A DNA stretch of 25,432 nucleotides from an uncultured Prevotellaceae bacterium (GCA_937915745.1 CALGGJ010000131.1:1-25432), one strand, 5' to 3'; positions 6,782-15,376 are shown, counted from the stretch's first letter. Notes: generated by a model not told the origin, from the letters alone. Translations and numbers: made by a program.

Positions 6782-7690
6782 CTAAAGTGCCATCCGGTCT
6801 ATCTCTTCGACCAAAGCATCCGACTCACCACTCACCACCTTCCTGCAAAACATACGTCCTGAATCAATAAGCGCCGGAAGGTCGCTAAGGGTGAGAATCC
6901 TGATTACAGGATGATAGTTAATGTAATGCAGTGGAGTGAGTGCAGCTAGCCCCGGATATGTTGCATCAGGGTGTATATGAGCATGAGATGCATAATGCGA
7001 GTTACAAACGATGGTATGTATGCACATCTCCGAAGGTGTAAAACTTGTTTTGAAATAATTGACAAACGCAGGTGAAGCGTCTAATGTTTCAAGAACATAA
7101 CGTGCACACGAGGGAGTGAGGGCAAAATAGTCTGAACCCACATAAACATCCACAGACCGTCCATCACCCAACGGAGCTCTAAGCGGTTTTGTTATATGCA
7201 TGATGCCCGATAAAGTGCGGGCTGCTACGATTGCCTTATGCTTAATCCACAAAGGCCGCAGCCTGATATCACGTAAAAGATGATAGACACGAATCTTACT
7301 TTGCTGACCACGGTCGGTTCCACGCGTTATGTTATAAGCATAAAGATATTCCGTATCAGTATGCGCCGCAAAATACTCACGTATATGACGAGGAGTCCAC
7401 AATGGATAATCCTGACCACTGAGACACACTATATGAGTGTAATTATGTCCTGTGGCAAGTGCCGCCCTCAACAACTCACGCTGGTACTCCACCTGCTCCC
7501 AACCTCCCCAACTCACATGATGTGAACGAACAAACGTGACCCTTTGAGACAGCAAGTCCCTGAATGGTTTGGAATCGACATTAGCATCAACATGAACAAA
7601 TATGTCGGTCCCATGTGTATCTGAGAGACGGCGGACCAAACGTGCCAGATGATTGGCATCCTTGTATGCAGAGATGATATATGCAAGCAT
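6782..7690 (-). CDS. Core-2/I-branching-type beta-1,6-N-acetylglucosaminyltransferase family protein (GT14)
   Basis: A 302-residue glycosyltransferase-like protein. The pattern AYIISAYKDANHLARLVRRL at the start, FVHVDANVD (31-39) and the signature CLSGQDYPLWTP (89-100) match the 'Branch' (GT14) domain seen in animal core-2 transferases and in many Bacteroidetes cell-surface glycan loci. No transmembrane segment or signal peptide is evident, so it should act in the cytoplasm. The donor and acceptor cannot be told from sequence; bacterial members are often annotated only by family. It starts 46 bp after dnaG on the same strand and appears to be the last gene of that transcript. No other sugar-transfer genes adjoin it, which is unusual for a surface-glycan enzyme. 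A weak TTTAG/CTAAA stem overlaps its stop codon. Confidence 0.85.
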   Translation of the reverse strand: MLAYIISAYKDANHLARLVRRLSDTHGTDIFVHVDANVDSKPFRDLLSQRVTFVRSHHVSWGGWEQVEYQRELLRAALATGHNYTHIVCLSGQDYPLWTPRHIREYFAAHTDTEYLYAYNITRGTDRGQQSKIRVYHLLRDIRLRPLWIKHKAIVAARTLSGIMHITKPLRAPLGDGRSVDVYVGSDYFALTPSCARYVLETLDASPAFVNYFKTSFTPSEMCIHTIVCNSHYASHAHIHPDATYPGLAALTPLHYINYHPVIRILTLSDLPALIDSGRMFCRKVVSGESDALVEEIDRMAL

Positions 7691-7736
7691 GGCATTCAGA
7701 TATTATAACTCTAAACTCTAAACATTCTGCAAGGAT

Positions 7737-9785
7737 TTAATATCTTCCGAGTTTGCGTGCCAAGTCCTGTTTGATACGTGTCATCTGCATTTGCTGCTGC
7801 ATCAGAGACATAAGTTTCTCGGGATTAGATTTCACCTCATCGTTTGAAAGTTGCTCCATTATACGCTTTATAGCAATAGTAACAATAAGGTTTTTGTAGT
7901 CAAGCATAAGTCGTGAAACCTGTTCGGCATACACAGCATCGTTATCAGAAGCGAACGATGCGGAAAGCGTATATTGATTACTCAACAGGGATGAAGCCTC
8001 TTTGCTGAAATCTTCACGCGAGCTACTAAGGAAAAAAGCCGATGAGGATGTGTCGGGCGGAGCTTGCATGATATCAGCCAACATGTCACGATAAATTTTT
8101 GTATGGAACATGAGGCCATCGGCCGACAGCTCTTTTGCAACATATTGTACAACAGTTGTTTCTGAGTTATCACTATCTGGCTGCAGAACTGTAATCTTTC
8201 GGTTTCCTCCCAAAACTATGTGTTGCATTATAAGACGCTCGAGTGATTGCAAGTTTCTCTCGTCTTTAGAGCGCAGCAATTCATCGTATTCCTTAACATT
8301 GTTAACCTGTTCTGCATTATTAGTTTGGGCTGCATTGTTGACCCTGCCCGCATTGTCAGCATTCTCCTCACTATTGGCAGCGTGTGCGTCATCATCTGCA
8401 TCGACCGAACCGACATTCTGCTGCACACGTGCTCTGCCTTCTGCGATTTCCTTGTCACGCAATCGCCTTTTTTCATTTACCAGACGTGTACGCCGAACTT
8501 GATTAAGCAGCATTTTCTCCTCGACTTTAAGAATCTCGCAGCAACGGTGGATGTAAATGGAGCGTTCTATTTCTTCTGGTACGACGGCTATCGATTCAAC
8601 GATACTTCGAATCAAGTCAGACATACGATCCGGATCATTTGCGGCATCGATTTTCAAGAGGTTGGTCTTGAATGTTATGAAATCTACCTGGTGTGATTCA
8701 ACATATTCACGGAATTCAGCGGCACTGTGTTTACGGGCAAACGAATCGGGGTCATCATTATCAGGAAGTAGCAGAATCTTTATGCGCATACCATGTGCTA
8801 AAAGCATATCTGTTCCCCGCAAGGCTGCTTTCTGTCCGGCAGCATCGCCATCGTAGAGTAATGTGATATTGTTAGTAAAGCGGTGAAGCATACTTATCTG
8901 GTCTTCGCTAAGGGCTGTTCCTGAGTTTGCCACCACATTTTCTATTCCACATTGATGCATGGATATTACATCGGTATATCCTTCTACCATGAATACATTA
9001 TGCTCTCTGGATATAGCTTTCTTTGCCTGATACAGCCCATATAGTTCTTTAGCTTTATGGTATATCTCAGATTCTGCCGAGTTGATATATTTTTGGTTTA
9101 CACCTTTAGTACGTGCATCGAGTACACGCCCTCCAAAGCCCACGATTTTACCACTTATTCCAAACCAAGGGAATATGACGCGACCATGGTATTTATCATA
9201 AAGAGTTCCATTGTCACGACGTACCGACAATCCTGTCTTCACGAGATATTCTTCTTTATATCCCTCCTTCAGTGCTGCCTGCGACATTGCATCATATTCG
9301 GAAGGCGAGAAACCGATACGGAATCGAGTAATGATATCGTCGCGGAAACCTCGGCTGCGACAGTAGGCAAGTCCGATAGCTTGACCTTCATTCGTGTTAA
9401 GTAACGTGTCATGAAAGTACTTGCTTGCCCATTCATTAACTACAAACATGCTTTCGCGCTCGTTTTGTGTACGGCGCTCTTCTTCGGTCATTTCACGCTC
9501 CTCAACTTCTATCCCATACCTCTTTGCCAAGAACTTAAGGGCATCGTAGTATCCCAACTGCTCCTGTTTCATGATGAAGTGCACGACATCTCCACCTTCT
9601 CCGCAAGCAAAACATTTACAAATACCACGCGCCGGTGAGACAGAAAAAGAAGGTGTAGTGTCGTCATGAAACGGACACAAGCCCCGAAAACTGGAGCCTG
9701 CACGCCGTAGTGTGACATATTCCGACACTACATCAACTATGTTTGCAGCGCTACGTATGCGCTCAATTGTAGATGGAGTTAGCAT
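7737..9785 (-). CDS. dnaG: DNA primase
   Basis: Makes the RNA primers for DNA replication. The 682-residue protein shows the N-terminal zinc-binding domain with ligands Cys37, His40, Cys58 and Cys61 (GLCPFHDDTTPSFSV, CKCFACGEGG). The RNA-polymerase core follows, with the TOPRIM residues Glu268 (MVEGYTDV) and Asp312/Asp314 (LLYDGDAAG). The C-terminal region expected to contact the helicase is about residues 500-682. Between core and C-terminal region is a low-complexity Asp/Asn/Ala-rich linker (about 458-500, including NNAAQTNNAEQVNN), longer than in many primases. The gene is 57 bp after folE and 46 bp before the GT14 gene, all on the minus strand. No promoter was seen in the 57-bp gap, so it may be read through from folE. 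Confidence 0.97.
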   Translation of the reverse strand: MLTPSTIERIRSAANIVDVVSEYVTLRRAGSSFRGLCPFHDDTTPSFSVSPARGICKCFACGEGGDVVHFIMKQEQLGYYDALKFLAKRYGIEVEEREMTEEERRTQNERESMFVVNEWASKYFHDTLLNTNEGQAIGLAYCRSRGFRDDIITRFRIGFSPSEYDAMSQAALKEGYKEEYLVKTGLSVRRDNGTLYDKYHGRVIFPWFGISGKIVGFGGRVLDARTKGVNQKYINSAESEIYHKAKELYGLYQAKKAISREHNVFMVEGYTDVISMHQCGIENVVANSGTALSEDQISMLHRFTNNITLLYDGDAAGQKAALRGTDMLLAHGMRIKILLLPDNDDPDSFARKHSAAEFREYVESHQVDFITFKTNLLKIDAANDPDRMSDLIRSIVESIAVVPEEIERSIYIHRCCEILKVEEKMLLNQVRRTRLVNEKRRLRDKEIAEGRARVQQNVGSVDADDDAHAANSEENADNAGRVNNAAQTNNAEQVNNVKEYDELLRSKDERNLQSLERLIMQHIVLGGNRKITVLQPDSDNSETTVVQYVAKELSADGLMFHTKIYRDMLADIMQAPPDTSSSAFFLSSSREDFSKEASSLLSNQYTLSASFASDNDAVYAEQVSRLMLDYKNLIVTIAIKRIMEQLSNDEVKSNPEKLMSLMQQQMQMTRIKQDLARKLGRY

Positions 9786-9842
9786 TATGTTTCTTATGTC
9801 TTCCTGGCATATTCCGTTTCTTCGAGACCTGCGCTTAATGGT

Positions 9843-10427
9843 TTAAAAGCCTATTGTATTTATAAACTCCTGCCGCATCGTAGGGTCTGTAAATCTGCCT
9901 GTATAGTCTGACGTTACAGTTACAGCTCCTTGTTTTTCTATGCCTCTCATCTGCATACAAAGGTGTTGAGCCTCGACTATCACAATAACACCAAGAGGTT
10001 GTAATGCGTCCTGTATGCATTCGCATATTTCCCGGGTAAATCGTTCCTGCACCTGGAGCCGGTGCGAAAGGATATCCACCACTCGTGGTATCTTGCTCAA
10101 TCCCACAATACTGCCATTGGGAATATAAGCAATATGCACTTTCCCGAAAAACGGAAGGATATGGTGTTCACACAATGAATAGAACTCTATGTTCTTTACT
10201 ATAACCGGTTGAGAATACCGTTCGGAAAATTTTGCAGAATTGAGCACGGCTATTGGGTCGACATCATACCCTCCGACCAGCTGGAGCAAACTTTTTGCTA
10301 CCCGCTCAGGTGTACGTTGTAATCCCTCTCTATCTTTATCTTCACCAATAATGTCGAGCATCTGCTCCACATTGGCTTTCATAGCCTCTATCTCGGCTCT
10401 TTTGCCTTCTAATGTAGTGATGTACAT
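9843..10427 (-). CDS. folE: GTP cyclohydrolase I
   Basis: Converts GTP to 7,8-dihydroneopterin triphosphate, the entry step to folate and related pterins. The 194-residue length is normal for the type IA enzyme. The zinc ligands are Cys86 and His89 (SLCEHHILPFFGKVHIAYIP) and Cys157 (EAQHLCMQMRGI), and the motifs IVGLSKIPRVVDILSHRLQVQE and TVTSDYTGRF are intact. Its ATG lies 2 bp after the stop of the SPOR-domain gene, so translation of the two is likely coupled. An internal Met16 is a possible alternative start, but the tight junction favours 10427. Confidence 0.97.
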   Translation of the reverse strand: MYITTLEGKRAEIEAMKANVEQMLDIIGEDKDREGLQRTPERVAKSLLQLVGGYDVDPIAVLNSAKFSERYSQPVIVKNIEFYSLCEHHILPFFGKVHIAYIPNGSIVGLSKIPRVVDILSHRLQVQERFTREICECIQDALQPLGVIVIVEAQHLCMQMRGIEKQGAVTVTSDYTGRFTDPTMRQEFINTIGF

Positions 10428-10429
10428 CT

Positions 10430-10996
10430 CTATTTCCTCTGCTGCTCTTTTTTTAATTGTTCGGCAGTGACATATATCTCACTCTTTACAACCATTGCCT
10501 CTGCAATACCCCTGGCTTTAATTTTGTGCATATAGGCTGATGCGTCGTCATAGGTAATAAAGTCGCCTACACGACATCTCCAATGTGGAGACTCGAAGGT
10601 CGTGTATGCTCGCAATTCAGGGAACATACCCGTGACACGTGTACCGACCTTCTGTGCTTGCGTCTGATTGGTACGCTGATTTCCGCCGAAATATACTTGC
10701 ACACGATAGCCACGCACTTTTTGGTGCATTCCTGAAGCCTTGCCTCTCAGTTCGTCGGCATCTTGTTTCACCTTAGTCTCAGTTGTTATGGCCGACACTC
10801 TCGATGTCGTTGCCACACTGCTCGGAACGGCGATGTCTCCGTTAAGTATGTCGGTGAGCAAAGGGTCCTGGTCGATAGTAATAATACCTTGTCCTTCAAC
10901 CTCGGCCTGCAGTTGTTCGGTGAACTTCTCTTGTGCCGTCATGACAGTCGAGAAGGCTGTCATGACACACAGGATTGTTATTCTTGTCAGTTTCAT
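10430..10996 (-). CDS. Exported SPOR-domain protein
   Basis: A 188-residue protein with a signal peptide (MKLTRITILCVMTAFSTVMTA, cut near residue 21) and a C-terminal SPOR-like domain (about 95-178). That domain begins YRVQVYFGGNQRTNQTQA and continues with WRCRVGDFITYDDASAYMHKIK. SPOR domains bind peptide-stripped (denuded) glycan in peptidoglycan, so a periplasmic role in the cell wall or at the division site is likely. The middle (22-90) is Thr/Val/Asp-rich and probably a linker. It lies 68 bp after tpiA and 2 bp before folE. Two GTGAGTTTGT copies (11001-11010, 11017-11026) lie in the upstream gap. Confidence 0.85.
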   Translation of the reverse strand: MKLTRITILCVMTAFSTVMTAQEKFTEQLQAEVEGQGIITIDQDPLLTDILNGDIAVPSSVATTSRVSAITTETKVKQDADELRGKASGMHQKVRGYRVQVYFGGNQRTNQTQAQKVGTRVTGMFPELRAYTTFESPHWRCRVGDFITYDDASAYMHKIKARGIAEAMVVKSEIYVTAEQLKKEQQRK

Positions 10997-11064
10997 TGTT
11001 GTGAGTTTGTAAGTCTGTGAGTTTGTGATTTTTTATATCGAAGAACTTACGAACCTAAAAAATT

Positions 11065-11823
11065 TTACTTCCAAGCATCGATGATGCCCCTAAAGTCAGG
11101 AGCTTTAAGCGACGCACCTCCTATAAGTCCGCCGTCAATGTCGGGTTTTGCAAAGAGTTCAGGCGCATTCGATGCTTTGCATGAACCACCGTAGAGTATT
11201 GAAGTATTGTCGGCTACAGCCTGACCATATTTTTCAGCAATGATGCCACGGATGTAAGCATGTATTTCTTCTGCTTGGCTGCTGGTAGCTGTCAGTCCTG
11301 TACCGATGGCCCAAATTGGTTCGTAGGCAATGACAATGTTCGCAAATTGCTCGGCTGTGAGGTGGAACACACTTCCCTCGAGTTCTGATTTCACCACAGC
11401 ATTCTGTTCGTTGGCTTCGCGTTGTGCCAAGCTCTCTCCTATGCAGAATATCACCTTGAGACCGTTCGCAAGAGCGAGGTTTACTTTTTCTTTCAGAATC
11501 TCTGGTGTTTCGTGGTAGTATTCACGACGTTCGGAGTGACCAAGTATCACATATTCTGCACCTGTTGACCTCACCATTTCAGCACTTACTTCGCCCGTGT
11601 AGGCTCCTGACGCTTTGTCGGCACAGTTTTCAGCTCCAAGTCCTATTACATTGTGATCGATGATGCCCGACACTGTGGCTAAGTGGATAAATGGAGTGCA
11701 GATTACTACATCACATTTTGGTTTCTCTGCTTTCAGTACTTCGTTAAGTTCAGTTGCGAGTGCAACGCCTTCTTGCAGGTTTTTATTCATTTTCCAGTTT
11801 CCTGCTACGATTTTTTTTCTCAT
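11065..11823 (-). CDS. tpiA: Triosephosphate isomerase
   Basis: Interconverts dihydroxyacetone phosphate and glyceraldehyde 3-phosphate in glycolysis. The 252 residues form the normal TIM barrel. Asn9 and Lys11 (GNWKMN), His96 (ILGHSERR) and the catalytic base Glu168 (AYEPIWAIGTG) are all present, as is the C-terminal phosphate loop (LYGGSCKASN, GGLIGGASL). Its ATG overlaps the stop codon of the DoxX-family gene (ATGA, 11820-11823), so translational coupling is likely. No promoter of its own is seen; expression probably depends on the promoter upstream of the DUF1599 gene. Confidence 0.98.
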   Translation of the reverse strand: MRKKIVAGNWKMNKNLQEGVALATELNEVLKAEKPKCDVVICTPFIHLATVSGIIDHNVIGLGAENCADKASGAYTGEVSAEMVRSTGAEYVILGHSERREYYHETPEILKEKVNLALANGLKVIFCIGESLAQREANEQNAVVKSELEGSVFHLTAEQFANIVIAYEPIWAIGTGLTATSSQAEEIHAYIRGIIAEKYGQAVADNTSILYGGSCKASNAPELFAKPDIDGGLIGGASLKAPDFRGIIDAWK

Positions 11824-12977
11824 GTTTCGTTTTGTTTATTAATAACATTTATTATTTCATCTACATAGGGGAAATTCCAGTTACTCCATTTCATTACTAT
11901 CACGCCATCGTGCAGCAGTATGAGTCCGGGGTTTGCTCGTACCATGGTCTTGAGTGTCCGCTCATCAGCAGTATAGAACTGGTATTCCGCTCCCGTATAG
12001 TCAGTCCACTTGACTCTTGTTTCAGTGTCGGCTGCTGTCAACGCCACAAAACTGAGGTCTTCGGTCTGTAGGGCCAGGTCGTACAGGTCGTTTATTCTGT
12101 TCATAATGCTTTGGTCGGCAGCATGAAGCACTGGTGCTGTGAGCAACATGGTATATCCGTTGTCTGATAATATGTCGGTTGTGATATCGTCACCTTCGAT
12201 ATCGTTTATATAGAAGTCGTTTATTATGTTTTTGTCGGCTCTGGCAATTTCCTTACGGCGTGTCTCAACGTATGTCCAAGTAGAGTCGGGGTCATCGTCA
12301 TCGATACTGAGTTCCAAAGTCTCACCATTGCGTTCATATACGATAGTTACCTCAAACTGCGGTCGTTGTTCGGCAGGCACTTCCACCATTCGACGAAGGT
12401 CGGTGCCGACGCTATATGGTCGGAAATCTATTACTGGCTGCGTGTATATACAATAAATTGAGTATGCCAGTACTGCGAGCATTGCTATTGTCGAGACTAT
12501 CCAATATATGTGTCGGTTTATCAGTTGAGGTTGAAGCTTATACCATCGAGCCACAATCAGTGCACACGCGAGCAGCAATATGTTTTTTTCCAGAGTCTGA
12601 GTATTGCTGAGTATTATTGCATCGCCAAAGCATCCGCAGTCGCTCACTGGTTTGAATATCGCTATATATACAGTGAACAATGTCATGACGGCCATAAACG
12701 CCACCGTAAGTCTTGACACGATACGACGTCGCATTCCGAAGAGCAAATACACACCAAGTCCGAATTCCACTATTACCATTGCAAACGTCATACTCAGAAC
12801 TGTCAGGTATGGCACGTCTGTGATGCCCCATGCCAGAAAGTAGTCTTCGAGTTTGTACACCGTGCCTGATGGGTCGTTAGCTTTGATGAATCCTGAGAAC
12901 AGGAATGTAGCTGCCAGCAACATTCGGCTCACATTCGTCAAGATGTTTGTTATGGTGTACCTTGCATTGCCTTTCAT
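11820..12977 (-). CDS. DoxX-family membrane protein with C-terminal extracytoplasmic domain (BT_3928-like)
   Basis: A 385-residue inner-membrane protein. About five hydrophobic helices (near 12-33, 56-81, 90-108, 132-146, 158-180) form a DoxX/MauE-like domain containing the Cys pair SDCGCFGDA (Cys114, Cys116). A hydrophilic domain follows (about 190-385) whose end (NPGLILLHDGVIVMKWSNWNF) resembles the last strands of a thioredoxin fold, though I see no CxxC in it. Such proteins are annotated in Bacteroidales as the BT_3928 family and are of unknown function; a redox role is a guess based on the DoxX/MauE relation. Both ends overlap neighbours by 4 bp (ATGA at 12974-12977 and 11820-11823), tying it tightly to DUF1599 and tpiA. 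Confidence 0.85.
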   Translation of the reverse strand: MKGNARYTITNILTNVSRMLLAATFLFSGFIKANDPSGTVYKLEDYFLAWGITDVPYLTVLSMTFAMVIVEFGLGVYLLFGMRRRIVSRLTVAFMAVMTLFTVYIAIFKPVSDCGCFGDAIILSNTQTLEKNILLLACALIVARWYKLQPQLINRHIYWIVSTIAMLAVLAYSIYCIYTQPVIDFRPYSVGTDLRRMVEVPAEQRPQFEVTIVYERNGETLELSIDDDDPDSTWTYVETRRKEIARADKNIINDFYINDIEGDDITTDILSDNGYTMLLTAPVLHAADQSIMNRINDLYDLALQTEDLSFVALTAADTETRVKWTDYTGAEYQFYTADERTLKTMVRANPGLILLHDGVIVMKWSNWNFPYVDEIINVINKQNET

Positions 12978-13516
12978 TGGCCTTCCTCGAGTTTTATCAG
13001 TCCGAACACAGAATAGTTGATCATGTCGAGATAATTGGCGTCTATACCTTCTGACACAAGTGTTTTGCCATCATGTCCCTCTATCTCTTTCGTGCGGTTG
13101 ATTTTCTGTAGGATAATGTCGGTATATGAGCTTACTCGCATTGCACGCCACGCCTCGTCGTAATCGTGGTTTTTCTTTATCATGAGGTCGAGTGCCTGTT
13201 GTGCATAGCAGTCGTATTGGCTCATGGCTTCATTGGCTGTCATATCCACGGTATCGGAATATCCGTTGGATAGTTGTATGAGGCCTATGATTCCGTAGTT
13301 TACTATAGCCTGAAATTCGGGATAGATGCCTTCGTCCACCATCGACACGCCTTTTACCTCAAGGCTACGTATGCGTTTCGCCTTGATGAGTATTTGGTCG
13401 GTTACTGATTCCGGACGCAGTATGCGCCATGAGGCTCCGTAGTCGTATAATTTCGAAGCGAACACCTGCCGGCATTTTGTCATCTCATGTTTGAATTGTT
13501 CTGAAGTTTCAGCCAT
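12974..13516 (-). CDS. DUF1599 domain protein (internally duplicated)
   Basis: A 180-residue soluble protein of the DUF1599 family, function unknown. It consists of two homologous halves, about 21-82 and 114-176. Both share the pattern DY..xWR..R..S.TD.IL.K..R, then V.EGI, then NY...GLI.L (for example SVTDQILIKAKRIR and SYTDIILQKINRTK). The all-helical look and paired acidic residues recall small nucleotide-processing folds, but that is only a suggestion. The ATG at 13516 is preferred. The frame is open to 13600, but the extra 28 residues are unlike the repeats and fall in repeat-bearing intergenic DNA. It is the first gene of the leftward block; no clear promoter is seen upstream. Confidence 0.82.
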   Translation of the reverse strand: MAETSEQFKHEMTKCRQVFASKLYDYGASWRILRPESVTDQILIKAKRIRSLEVKGVSMVDEGIYPEFQAIVNYGIIGLIQLSNGYSDTVDMTANEAMSQYDCYAQQALDLMIKKNHDYDEAWRAMRVSSYTDIILQKINRTKEIEGHDGKTLVSEGIDANYLDMINYSVFGLIKLEEGQ

Positions 13517-13812
13517 TTCTATGATCGTTTCATTATGTTTGAAATAAGTTGGAAAGGAAGTCCAACTCAAACCGGCCATTAGGCCGCTACGCCCTGACAT
13601 GCATCCTTTTTTGCATCTGTCTAACCGCTTTTCAGTTACAACGGGGCGTTTTCGTTAAGCCAAATGACCGATTTTGGTTAAGGGACTGTACTCTGTTGCC
13701 TCCTGCATATATCCAGCAGGCATTGTCCTCTTAACGTCCTTTCCGTTTTTCACCGGTTTCTGTCAACCTCTCCTCTTGTCCATCATACTGTTTTTCTGCC
13801 ACAGGAGCGTGT
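13517..13812. other. Gene-free stretch between DUF1599 and the M23 peptidase gene
   Basis: About 296 bp without a convincing gene. It holds a CGGCC/GGCCG hairpin with a 4-nt loop (13573-13586), the second copy of the 24-bp dispersed repeat (13646-13669), and a weak CCTGC/GCAGG stem near 13705-13724. No TAnnTTTG box is visible on the minus strand, so the promoter of the DUF1599-folE block is unresolved. Confidence 0.6.
13646..13669 (+). repeat. 24-bp dispersed intergenic repeat, copy 2
   Basis: Identical over 24 bp to 5282-5305. It is followed by GATTTTGG. The 11-mer AATGACCGATT (13663-13673), overlapping its end, recurs inverted after gpmI (25384-25394). Confidence 0.85.
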
Positions 13813-14808
13813 TCACGAGCATTTAAGCACCATTCCACGCACTATTAGGCTTTTTTGGTTCAATCCGTTGAGCCGGCATAATTGGTCGAGTGTCAATCCG
13901 TGGTTTCTAGCTATGCGGAATAAGGTGTCACCGTCTTTCACCACATATGTCACTTCACGTTTCTGTGCTGTCGGTTGTGGTGTGTCGGGATTTGTCTCTT
14001 GTTCTCCGTTACTTGCGGTTGCCTGTGTCTGAGGCCGTTCGGCCATTGTCACTGTCTCGGGTTCTTGGTTTTGCACTTGTAATGTGCTTGCCACTGCTGT
14101 TTGTTTCGAGTTTTGTATTGTCCCGTTCTTCACCACGTAGAAGTCGCCCGTCACGTCTTGTGTTTCAAAGTCGAACATCAGTTCCGGATTTATTGCTTGT
14201 CCCAAGAGGCGTGTTTCAAAATGCAGGTGTGTACCTGTCGCATGTCCTGTAGCACCACCCAATCCTATTGGCTGTCCGGCACGTACGATCTGGTCTTCGG
14301 CCACCAGTTGTTTGCTCAAATGCCCGTACAGAGTCTCCAGCCCGTTTGGATGCCGAATCACGATGTAATAGCCCCATCCGCCTGCATTGTATTTTGATAT
14401 GCGTACCTTGCCGTCGAATGCCGCATATATGGTGTCGCCCATATATACTTTGATGTCCAGACCTTTGTGTTGCTTTCCCCATCGTGCTCCGTATTTGGAT
14501 GTCACCTTGCGACTTGGGGTTGGCATAGCAAACCCTCGGAGGTCAACCTTGAAATTTGCAGGCAGGGTGCCTGGTGCCACGAGTGCCGATGCATGATCCC
14601 ATGTGGCGTATATGTCGCCGGCAGGGTTGCTTAGGTCTATTACGGCCTTTGTATTGTTTATTTTCACTGCCTTAAGGTCGGTGAGCTTGCGGTCTGACGG
14701 TGCACGGTTTGCAAGCAAATCCTGGGCTGTCGCACTGAGGCTCATTATTGAAACTGCAATGCAGGTGATTGTTTGTTTTAAGTTAGGCATAATTGGGTTG
14801 GATTTCAT
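13813..14808 (-). CDS. M23-family peptidoglycan endopeptidase with LysM domain
   Basis: Exported envelope protein of 331 residues: signal peptide (to about 29, SLSATAQ), an M23/LytM peptidase domain (about 100-212), a Gln/Thr/Glu-rich linker (235-284) and one C-terminal LysM (about 286-329, YVVKDGDTLFRIARNHGLT). The zinc site is complete: His114 and Asp118 (HKGLDIK), His194 and His196 (THLHFE), with His163 (LYGHLS) as a catalytic residue. It should cut cross-link peptides in the periplasm. The start is uncertain between 14811, 14808 and 14790; 14808 is chosen for its two lysines and the AAAGGG 5 nt upstream. It is 106 bp after ndk and may share its transcript. Confidence 0.92.
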   Translation of the reverse strand: MKSNPIMPNLKQTITCIAVSIMSLSATAQDLLANRAPSDRKLTDLKAVKINNTKAVIDLSNPAGDIYATWDHASALVAPGTLPANFKVDLRGFAMPTPSRKVTSKYGARWGKQHKGLDIKVYMGDTIYAAFDGKVRISKYNAGGWGYYIVIRHPNGLETLYGHLSKQLVAEDQIVRAGQPIGLGGATGHATGTHLHFETRLLGQAINPELMFDFETQDVTGDFYVVKNGTIQNSKQTAVASTLQVQNQEPETVTMAERPQTQATASNGEQETNPDTPQPTAQKREVTYVVKDGDTLFRIARNHGLTLDQLCRLNGLNQKSLIVRGMVLKCS

Positions 14809-14852
14809 CATTCCCTTTCTCGCCAAGGCGAAATGCAAGCACTTTGCTCTGC

Positions 14853-14866
14853 TGGCTTAACGAAAA
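14853..14866 (-). repeat. Partial inverted copy of the dispersed repeat
   Basis: TGGCTTAACGAAAA is the reverse complement of 14 bp of the 24-bp repeat. Beyond it on the minus strand GCAAAG, CTTGC and CCTTGGC occur in the same order as in the 5282-5330 copy, so the related region may be longer than the exact match. It lies in the leader of the M23 peptidase gene. Confidence 0.5.
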
Positions 14867-14914
14867 TGTTGGTATGTTTTATACTTCGGATTAGTCTCGT
14901 TTATGGTTTACCTG

Positions 14915-15376
14915 TCAATACTCATCGTTTGCATACAGGAATTGGAATGTGGATTGTTTGTAGTCGAATATTTCATCGGCTTTGAAGAATCGTGCCAATT
15001 CGGCCACTGCATTCTCCGGTGTGTCTGATGTATGAATGATGTTTTCCTGGAAACTCATGCCATAGTCACCTCTGATAGTGCCGGGCGCAGCCTTACGGCC
15101 ATTGGTGCTGCCGGTCATCGCGCGTACGGTTTCTACGGCATCCACACCTTCGTAGCAACAGCACACCACGGGGGCGGCCATCATCGAGTCTTTTATACGC
15201 TGGAAGAATGGCTTGTTGGCAAGGTGGGCATAATGTTTATTGAGCAGCTCATCGGTCAGTTGCATCATCTTCATGCCACATAGTCGCAGTCCTTTCTTTT
15301 CAAATCGTGCGGTCACTTCGCCTACAATAGCTCTTTGCACCGCACTTGGCTTGAGTATTACCAGGGTTTTCTCCAT
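14915..15376 (-). CDS. ndk: Nucleoside-diphosphate kinase
   Basis: Transfers the gamma-phosphate between nucleoside triphosphates and diphosphates via a phosphohistidine. The 153-residue protein contains MEKTLVILKPSAVQR at the start, the nucleotide-binding residues of the central segment (MTGSTNGRKAAPGTIRGDYG) and the active histidine His115 (ENIIHTSD). A Cys-rich strand (VCCCYEG, 71-77) is a small oddity. It has its own promoter about 70 bp upstream and is followed at 106 bp by the M23 peptidase gene. Confidence 0.97.
   Translation of the reverse strand: MEKTLVILKPSAVQRAIVGEVTARFEKKGLRLCGMKMMQLTDELLNKHYAHLANKPFFQRIKDSMMAAPVVCCCYEGVDAVETVRAMTGSTNGRKAAPGTIRGDYGMSFQENIIHTSDTPENAVAELARFFKADEIFDYKQSTFQFLYANDEY

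Noticed and set aside
6774..6786. Terminator between metY and the GT14 gene
   Set aside because: The stem is only 5 bp with a 3-nt loop and no T run, and it overlaps the stop codon of the GT14 gene.
13517..13600. N-terminal extension of the DUF1599 protein
   Set aside because: The 28 extra residues match nothing in the internal repeats, and the ATG at 13516 leaves a complete protein.
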